The notes beneath the pieces are model-generated. The model saw only the letters and a list, made by a program, of their open reading frames with translations. It was not told the DNA's origin and did not search any database. Made by a program: the position numbers and the translations under genes. A DNA stretch of 64,000 nt. Origin: Phaeobacter piscinae (lineage in GTDB: Bacteria; Pseudomonadota; Alphaproteobacteria; Rhodobacterales; Rhodobacteraceae). The stretch is taken from contig NZ_CP010681.1 of the NCBI RefSeq assembly GCF_002407245.1, positions 2,356,001-2,420,000 on the forward strand, written 5' to 3'. Below, in pieces: positions 56,351 through 64,000 of this stretch. Each line of letters opens with the position of its first letter. The stretch's first letter is position 1.

Positions 56351-56785
56351 ATGTCCGCAACCAATCTGGCCACCGCCGCCGGTACCGACACCACATCGCA
56401 ACCTGCCATCGAGCAATTGCTCCGGCTGTTTGAAGCAGGCGATCCAGCTCTGATGGGCTTTATCGCGCCGGACATTGATTTCCGCATTGACCACTACCGC
56501 GACAGCGACGGTGTCGACGTCAGCTGGCAACAGGCCACGGATATTGAAGGCTTCGGCGTGATCCTGTCCCGGCTTGGGCCGGAGGTGTTTCCCCAGGGCA
56601 CCAAAATTGTCGGGCTAAGCTCACAGGATCTGGGCGATGGCTGGTACAACACCCGCTTTCATCAACGCTATCACTATGCTGTGCGTGGCCGCATGGTGGA
56701 AAGCGTCACCTTCATCCTGTCGCATCAGGCAGATGGCAAAATTGACTATTTTCGCGAAACCGTCACCACGGTGAACGACATCTGA
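56351..56785 (+). CDS. NTF2-like / SnoaL-type protein
   Basis: Encodes 144 residues with the cone-shaped alpha+beta fold of the NTF2 superfamily. The start has AGGAGA just upstream. The helix AIEQLLRLFEAGDPALMGF precedes the strand-rich part (DFRIDHYRDSDGVDVSWQQA) and the C-terminal strand YHYAVRGRMVESVTFILS. Such proteins are enzymes or binding proteins for small molecules. No catalytic residues can be named. The divergent LysR gene likely controls it. Confidence 0.78.
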   Translation: MSATNLATAAGTDTTSQPAIEQLLRLFEAGDPALMGFIAPDIDFRIDHYRDSDGVDVSWQQATDIEGFGVILSRLGPEVFPQGTKIVGLSSQDLGDGWYNTRFHQRYHYAVRGRMVESVTFILSHQADGKIDYFRETVTTVNDI

Positions 56786-56820
56786 CCCCACCCTCTCGCC
56801 ACAGGACCCTCAGAAACGCA

Positions 56821-56850
56821 AAGCCGAGGCGCAGTGCCGCCTCGGCTTTC
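56821..56850. terminator. Bidirectional intrinsic terminator
   Basis: A perfect 12-bp stem (AAAGCCGAGGCG and complement) and six-base loop, between convergent NTF2-like and hydrolase genes, with moderately T-rich flanks. Confidence 0.82.
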
Positions 56851-56889
56851 TCTGGTCAGACAGCCCCGGCAAAGGACATGATGGATAGC

Positions 56890-57744
56890 TTAGACCTCAG
56901 CGGGTGCCGGTATGACCTCCGGCCAGAACCCCTGCAGCAGCGCGGCGGTTTCAGCAGGATGGGTGATCGGCAGCATATGTCCGGCGCTGTCAATTCGGCG
57001 GCAGGTCACATCCGGCAGCCGTGCAGCCAGCGCACGAATGACCTCATGCATAATGGGCTGGCTCTTACCGCCATCAATCAGCAGACAGGGCATCGTCACG
57101 CGCGCCAGCTTCTCCGGTGTCAGCACCCCCAGCATATCCTCATAGACTTGTGTATCGCAGGCCATCACGGCTGGAAAACTGCGCACCATAGCGTCCCGGG
57201 CGCTTTCGGGCAGATCGTTCCATTTTGGATGGCCCGCCCCCCACGCCCGGTTGAACAGCCGTGTCGCATGTTCAACGTCGCCGTTCAGATATGTTTCGCG
57301 CACCGTCATGTGATCCCTGCGCAGCGCCTCCAGCGCCTCGGGGTCGGTGGTCTCCGCTGCGCTCACCAGCGAGAAGAAAACCGGCTCAACCATCACCAGC
57401 GAGCGCACCAGATCCGGGCGCATCTGGGCCATTGCCAGAACGACCGTGGCACCAAAAGAATGGCCGATCAGATCAATCGGACCGTCTTTGGCGAGGTTTT
57501 CAGCCTCAATCAGAGCCAGCCCAGCCTCGGCGTTGCGCAGTTGCAGCAATCCCTCGCCGTCCCAGTCCGGGCTTCGGCCGTGGGACAACATGTCAAAACT
57601 GGAGACCATCACCTGTTCTTCCAGAATGGTCGCCAATCCGCGCCAGGCACCCGAATGCGCAAGCGAACAATGAACGGCCACCACCGTTCTGGGGCCACAT
57701 CCAAAAACACGGCTGGCGACATGCTGCGCAAGCCCGGTAGACAT
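56890..57744 (-). CDS. Alpha/beta hydrolase
   Basis: Encodes 284 residues if started at ATG 57744; ATG 57753 and 57756 are alternatives. The canonical fold shows the oxyanion strand VVAVHCSLAHSGAWRGLATI, the nucleophile elbow IDLIGHSFGATVVLAM (GHSFG), the acid after LLIDGG, and catalytic His in IDSAGHMLPITHP. No signal peptide, so cytoplasmic. Close relatives include epoxide hydrolases and esterases; substrate unknown. It diverges from prs. Confidence 0.87.
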   Translation of the reverse strand: MSTGLAQHVASRVFGCGPRTVVAVHCSLAHSGAWRGLATILEEQVMVSSFDMLSHGRSPDWDGEGLLQLRNAEAGLALIEAENLAKDGPIDLIGHSFGATVVLAMAQMRPDLVRSLVMVEPVFFSLVSAAETTDPEALEALRRDHMTVRETYLNGDVEHATRLFNRAWGAGHPKWNDLPESARDAMVRSFPAVMACDTQVYEDMLGVLTPEKLARVTMPCLLIDGGKSQPIMHEVIRALAARLPDVTCRRIDSAGHMLPITHPAETAALLQGFWPEVIPAPAEV

Positions 57745-57968
57745 CGCCCCCATCATTGCCACGCTGTTGTAACGGTTAGGCCTCTCACAACCATCGTCAT
57801 TATCTGCCGTTCCTCCCTGCAACCCCAGCAGGTTTCCCCTGCTCTGACGTTCGCCACCACGGGCCTGTTCTCCCGCATTAAATCTAGGCGCGAGGGTACG
57901 CCCATGCTAAGCGGGGTTCAACATCACGAATCTGTCACACTGCCATTGCTGCCTGGGGATAACAGCCA

Positions 57969-58988
57969 ATGCCGACCTTGAACGAACCCAAGCTAATTGC
58001 TGGGAACGCCAATCTTCCGCTTGCCGAAACCATTACCCGCCGCATGTCGATGCACCGCGGTGTCGATCAGGGCCTCGTTGATGCCCGGGTCGAGCGGTTC
58101 AATGACGGCGAGATCTTCGTCGAAGTCTATGAGAACGTCCGCGGCGAGGACATGTTCATCATTCAGCCGACCTCAAACCCGGCCAATGATAACCTGATGG
58201 AGCTGTTGATCATCGCTGATGCACTGCGCCGGTCTTCGGCCCAGCGTATCACCGCAGTGATCCCGTATTTCGGCTACGCCCGTCAGGATCGCCGCACCAA
58301 GGCGCGCACCCCGATTTCAGCCAAGCTGGTTGCCAATATGCTGACCGGAGCGGGCATCGAACGGGTGCTGACCATGGATCTGCATGCCGCTCAAATTCAG
58401 GGTTTCTTTGATATCCCGGTCGACAATCTCTATGCCTCGCCGATCTTTGCGCTGGATGTGAAAAACCAGTTCAAGGACAGCATGGACGAGATTATGGTGG
58501 TCTCGCCCGACGTCGGCGGCGTGGCCCGCGCGCGCGAGCTGGCCAAGCGGATCAATGCACCGCTCTCGATCGTGGACAAACGCCGCGAAAAGGCAGGCGA
58601 AGTGGCCGAGATGACTGTGATTGGCGATGTGACCGATAAGATCTGTCTCATCATCGACGACATGTGCGACACCGCCGGCACCCTCTGCAAGGCCGCTCAG
58701 GTCCTGCTCGACAATGGCGCCAAGGAAGTTCACGCCTATATCACCCACGGCGTCATGAGTGGCCCCGCAGTGGAGCGCGTCAGCAACTCGGTGATGAAAT
58801 CGCTGGTGCTGACCGATACTATTCAGCCGACCGAAGCGGTTCTCGGCGCGCCAAATATCCGCATCCTGCCGACGGCGCCCCTGTTCACTCAGGCGATCCT
58901 CAACATTTGGCACGGCACCTCGGTGTCCTCTCTGTTTGAGGATAAGACACTGGTCCCGATCTACGAATCGCTGTCGCGCAACGGCTAA
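57969..58988 (+). CDS. prs: Ribose-phosphate pyrophosphokinase
   Basis: Encodes 339 residues, the longer form seen in alphaproteobacteria. It makes PRPP for nucleotides, histidine and tryptophan. The start [20 protein letters not shown] is followed by [20 protein letters not shown] (ATP site), [20 protein letters not shown], and the PRPP-binding loop [15 protein letters not shown]. It is transcribed alone with its own terminator. Confidence 0.96.
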   Translation: MPTLNEPKLIAGNANLPLAETITRRMSMHRGVDQGLVDARVERFNDGEIFVEVYENVRGEDMFIIQPTSNPANDNLMELLIIADALRRSSAQRITAVIPYFGYARQDRRTKARTPISAKLVANMLTGAGIERVLTMDLHAAQIQGFFDIPVDNLYASPIFALDVKNQFKDSMDEIMVVSPDVGGVARARELAKRINAPLSIVDKRREKAGEVAEMTVIGDVTDKICLIIDDMCDTAGTLCKAAQVLLDNGAKEVHAYITHGVMSGPAVERVSNSVMKSLVLTDTIQPTEAVLGAPNIRILPTAPLFTQAILNIWHGTSVSSLFEDKTLVPIYESLSRNG

Positions 58989-59016
58989 GCCGCGCGCGCA
59001 AACTCTGAGAAATTGG

Positions 59017-59050
59017 ACCCCACGCCCGGCACCCGGCGCGTGGGGTTTTT
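59017..59050 (+). terminator. Intrinsic terminator of prs
   Basis: A 9-bp stem (ACCCCACGC and complement) with a 12-base loop that can pair further, and five T residues. Confidence 0.85.
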
Positions 59051-59126
59051 CGTGGCGCTCCCCTCCCTGTCTCCACCCTCCTAGAATTGCTATACTGCGA
59101 CACATCGCAATGCGGAAGGGAGCGGC

Positions 59127-59504
59127 ATGGAACACTATCAGGGGGGGTGCCTGTGCGGGGCCGTCAGAATCACCACATCCGGTCCGCCGCTCAGGGTTGG
59201 GATCTGCCACTGCCGGAACTGCCGTAGACATCACGGGGCACTGTTTTACGCAGCCGCGATTTTTCCCGCGCAGGCGGTCCACGTTGAAGGCAGGCCACAC
59301 CACTATAAGGGGCGCCATTTCTGCGGTACCTGCGGGTCGTCCGTCTTTGCCCAAACCGGGGATGAAATCGAGTGTCATCTGGGCAGCCTGGACAACACAA
59401 ACGGCCTGACGCCTGACTATGAGGTCTGGTGCCGCCGCCGCGAGGACTGGTTGCCGCAGTTCACGGGCACAGCCTGCCACGACAGGGACAGAGACGGCGA
59501 CTAG
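59127..59504 (+). CDS. GFA-domain protein (Mss4-like zinc fold)
   Basis: Encodes 125 residues. The glutathione-dependent formaldehyde-activating family has zinc cysteines, here GGCLCGAVRI, CHCRNCRRHHG and FCGTCGSSVF. The original function claim for Gfa is weak for most family members, so it may bind another thiol or metal. It lies between prs and the H-lectin gene, convergent with the latter. Confidence 0.9.
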   Translation: MEHYQGGCLCGAVRITTSGPPLRVGICHCRNCRRHHGALFYAAAIFPAQAVHVEGRPHHYKGRHFCGTCGSSVFAQTGDEIECHLGSLDNTNGLTPDYEVWCRRREDWLPQFTGTACHDRDRDGD

Positions 59505-59510
59505 AGCCGC

Positions 59511-59861
59511 CTAAGGCACGTCCCAGTCATCTGCAAAGGGCAAGCTGCCAATCGCTAGCCAAGCGGCGCGAATACGCGCGATACGGCTGTCGTTCCAGGT
59601 GCGGAAGACCACATCAAACCCCTCTGTGGTGATGCTATCGGCAACCAGCTCAGCCCGGATCGCCGCGCCGGAATCAATGTCCATCAGCGAACTGGAAAGA
59701 TGCACCGCAGGCAGCTCGGCAAAGGGCTCAGAAAACCGCACGCTGCGCCGCCGCTCCCGGAGGCCCGCCCCGGTCCACATGGTGCCGCCATTCTCAAACT
59801 CCGAGAAAATCTCGATGTCGCCCTGATCCACCCCAAGTCTGGGGCTGTGTACCCGTTTCAT
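59511..59861 (-). CDS. H-type lectin domain-containing protein
   Basis: Encodes 116 residues from the ATG at 59861 (MKRVHSPRLGVDQGDIEIFS); the longer frame is not family-like. The H_lectin domain is visible: SEFENGGTMWTGAGLRERRR, then VRFSEPFAELPAVHLSSSLM, and the C-terminal FDVVFRTWNDSRIARIRAAW. The domain is that of Helix pomatia agglutinin and discoidin, where it binds GalNAc. There is no signal peptide. In bacteria a sugar ligand is not established. It is just downstream of the atp operon on the same strand. Confidence 0.88.
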   Translation of the reverse strand: MKRVHSPRLGVDQGDIEIFSEFENGGTMWTGAGLRERRRSVRFSEPFAELPAVHLSSSLMDIDSGAAIRAELVADSITTEGFDVVFRTWNDSRIARIRAAWLAIGSLPFADDWDVP

Positions 59862-59932
59862 ACTGCGTGCCTGCCCCCGGAGCTGCGCCCGGCCCGTATT
59901 TCTCTGCGTCTGATCTATGCGGCAAGAGTGCC

Positions 59933-59965
59933 AAAAAACAAAACCGGCCCGCAAGGGGCCGGTTT
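59933..59965 (-). terminator. Intrinsic terminator of the atp operon
   Basis: A perfect 10-bp stem (AAACCGGCCC and complement) with a five-base loop. On the minus strand it runs into T-rich sequence (TGTTTTTT), 28 bases past the atpC stop. Confidence 0.9.
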
Positions 59966-59992
59966 AAATTCTTGTGCCATGGCTCTGACGGA

Positions 59993-60406
59993 TCAGAGGC
60001 TCATATGGGTGCCCAGGGCTTCCATATCGGCGAGCAGCTTCGCCGCATCTTCAACGAGGCCATGCGGTTGATCGGTGTCCTGCACGGCCTTGTAGGTCGT
60101 GCGGGCCTCTTCAATCAGCTCGTCCAGTTGCGCGCGCGTCAGCTGGTCCATGGGGATTGCCTTCTCAGCAAGGACAGACAGACCGTCAGCGCCGATTTCA
60201 GCAAAGCCACCGGTGACCAGATATTCCGATGTGCCTTGCGGGCTTTCGACCCGCAGGACACCCGGACGCAGCGTGGTGATGGTCGGCGCATGATTGGCCA
60301 TAGCCGTCATGTCGCCTTCCGCGCCGGGGATCATTACCGCGGTCACCGGGAGCGACGCCAGGCGGCGCTCCGGGCTCACGAGGTCGAATTGCATCGTATC
60401 AGCCAT
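59993..60406 (-). CDS. atpC: ATP synthase F1 epsilon subunit
   Basis: Encodes 137 residues. The central-stalk subunit couples F0 to F1 and can inhibit ATPase. The N-terminal beta-sandwich starts [20 protein letters not shown], and [20 protein letters not shown] is conserved. The C-terminal helical hairpin ([20 protein letters not shown]) is short. GGAGGG lies just before the ATG. It is last of the operon, 11 bases after atpD. Confidence 0.96.
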   Translation of the reverse strand: MADTMQFDLVSPERRLASLPVTAVMIPGAEGDMTAMANHAPTITTLRPGVLRVESPQGTSEYLVTGGFAEIGADGLSVLAEKAIPMDQLTRAQLDELIEEARTTYKAVQDTDQPHGLVEDAAKLLADMEALGTHMSL

Positions 60407-60417
60407 CAGGGCCCTCC

Positions 60418-62744
<2,327 letters not shown>

Positions 62745-62758
62745 CGCCTGATCCCCCC

Positions 62759-64000
62759 TTAAGCGAAGTCAGCTGCGAACGCGTCCAGAGCTGCTTTGAT
62801 CTTGTCGGCTGCGTCACCCTTGATCTTCGGATCTTCGGTGGTGATCCAGTCAAGCAGGTCCTGATGCTTGCTGCGCAGATGCGCCAGCAGGCCAGCCTCG
62901 TAGCGGCCAACTTCTTTTACGTCGACTTTGTCGAGGTAGCCGTTGGTGCCTGCGAAGATCACACAGACGATCTCTGCGTTGGTCAGCGGTGCATACTGGG
63001 GCTGTTTCATCAGCTCGGTCAGACGCGCACCACGGTTCAGCAGCTGCTGGGTTGCGGCGTCCAGATCGGAGCCAAACTGCGCAAAGGCCGCCATTTCGCG
63101 GTACTGAGCCAGTTCCAGTTTCACCGGACCAGCAACCGATTTCATCGCGTTGGTCTGAGCGGAGGAGCCCACACGCGAAACCGACAGACCGGTGTTCACA
63201 GCAGGACGGATGCCCTGATAGAACAGTTCGGTTTCCAGGAAGATCTGACCGTCGGTGATCGAAATCACGTTGGTCGGGATAAACGCGGACACGTCGCCGC
63301 CCTGGGTTTCGATGACGGGCAGCGCGGTCAGCGAGCCTGCGCCGAATTCTTCGTTCAGCTTCGCGGAACGTTCCAGCAGACGGGAGTGGAGATAGAAAAC
63401 GTCACCAGGATAAGCTTCACGGCCCGGCGGGCGACGCAGCAGCAGGGACATCTGGCGATAGGCCACAGCCTGTTTGGACAGGTCATCATAGATGATCAGC
63501 GCGTGCTTGCCGCTGTCGCGGAAGTATTCGGCCATTGCGGTCGCGGCGTAGGGCGCCAGGAACTGCATCGGGGCCGGTTCGGACGCGGTTGCAGCAACCA
63601 CGATCGAATATTCCATCGCACCGGTTTCTTCCAGCTTCTTCACCAGCTGGGCCACGGTCGAGCGCTTCTGGCCGACAGCGACATAAACACAGTACAGTTT
63701 CTTGGATTCGTCATCACCAGCGGCGTCGTTGTAGACTTTCTGGTTCAGGATCGCGTCCAGAGCAACGGCGGTTTTACCGGTCTGACGGTCACCAATGATC
63801 AGCTCTCGCTGGCCACGGCCGATCGGGATCATCGCGTCAACGGACTTGAGGCCGGTTGCCATCGGTTCGTGAACCGACTTACGCGGGATGATGCCCGGCG
63901 CTTTGACGTCTGCCACTTTACGCTCGGAAGCGTTGATCGGGCCCTTGCCGTCCAGCGGGTTGCCCAGACCGTCAACAACGCGACCCAGCAGCTCGGGGCC
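62759..64000 (-). CDS. atpA: ATP synthase F1 alpha subunit, 5' part outside window
   Basis: The frame is open to the right edge, giving the last 413 residues; about 100 N-terminal residues lie outside. It is the non-catalytic nucleotide-binding subunit. Present are [20 protein letters not shown], the P-loop [18 protein letters not shown], and [20 protein letters not shown] with the arginine-finger segment [12 protein letters not shown]. atpG follows after 14 bases. atpH and F0 genes are expected beyond the window. Confidence 0.98.
   Translation of the reverse strand, partial: GPELLGRVVDGLGNPLDGKGPINASERKVADVKAPGIIPRKSVHEPMATGLKSVDAMIPIGRGQRELIIGDRQTGKTAVALDAILNQKVYNDAAGDDESKKLYCVYVAVGQKRSTVAQLVKKLEETGAMEYSIVVAATASEPAPMQFLAPYAATAMAEYFRDSGKHALIIYDDLSKQAVAYRQMSLLLRRPPGREAYPGDVFYLHSRLLERSAKLNEEFGAGSLTALPVIETQGGDVSAFIPTNVISITDGQIFLETELFYQGIRPAVNTGLSVSRVGSSAQTNAMKSVAGPVKLELAQYREMAAFAQFGSDLDAATQQLLNRGARLTELMKQPQYAPLTNAEIVCVIFAGTNGYLDKVDVKEVGRYEAGLLAHLRSKHQDLLDWITTEDPKIKGDAADKIKAALDAFAADFA

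Overview
The window is chromosomal DNA of an alphaproteobacterium of the Roseobacter group (Rhodobacteraceae), most like Phaeobacter, Leisingera or Ruegeria. This rests on the high GC content, on family-typical genes (DUF1467 beside methylmalonyl-CoA epimerase, DUF1150 beside Hsp20, DUF2161, long carB, 339-residue Prs) and on gene orders usual for the group (lrp/trxB/rraB, ydcH/purE/purK, atpA-G-D-C). The genus is an inference. Coding density is high and strands alternate in short operons. I found no rRNA, tRNA, CRISPR array, insertion sequence or prophage.

Region by region. 0-4.7 kb: DUF1467 fragment, mce, a response regulator coupled to a tiny membrane protein, and a DUF1501/DUF1800 export pair. 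4.7-12 kb: aspS, pabC/pabB and carB. 12-23 kb, a more accessory stretch: a LysR regulator divergent from an SHMT-like PLP enzyme, a secreted trypsin-like protease with a perfect CtrA-type box upstream, a marR-adaptor-RND efflux operon divergent from a long KAS III, and a helix-turn-helix gene coupled to arsH. 23-34 kb: tdk, a hydroxyacid dehydrogenase, csaA, proC, a YbjN protein, ubiK, the lgt-midA-pgeF envelope operon, a Hint-domain protein, lrp, trxB and rraB.

34-38 kb holds the most unusual locus. A single open frame joins an EPS-associated MarR-type winged helix to ATP sulfurylase plus APS kinase, with a 14-bp perfect palindrome just upstream. A family-10 (fucosyl-) glycosyltransferase converges on it.

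38-47 kb carries two heat-shock units with different control. hsp20-DUF1150 has a near-consensus RpoH promoter and a leader that folds into a ROSE-like RNA thermometer hiding the Shine-Dalgarno sequence. groES-groL has a sigma-70-type promoter and a perfect CIRCE element for HrcA. Between them lie ydcH-purE-purK, an isolated phnM coupled to a secreted lipase-like hydrolase, an EamA transporter and a GNAT enzyme. 47-59 kb: DUF2161, ppaC, a chemoreceptor, a HAD hydrolase, a MaoC hydratase, the ribF-ycgN-threonine aldolase operon, a LysR/NTF2-like divergent pair, an alpha/beta hydrolase and prs. 59-64 kb: a GFA protein, an H-type lectin and the F1 part of the ATP synthase operon, cut by the window edge inside atpA.

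Start codons were moved from the longest possible frame wherever a better-placed ribosome binding site or family N-terminus argued for it. Every function is read from motifs and family memory; no database search was run.
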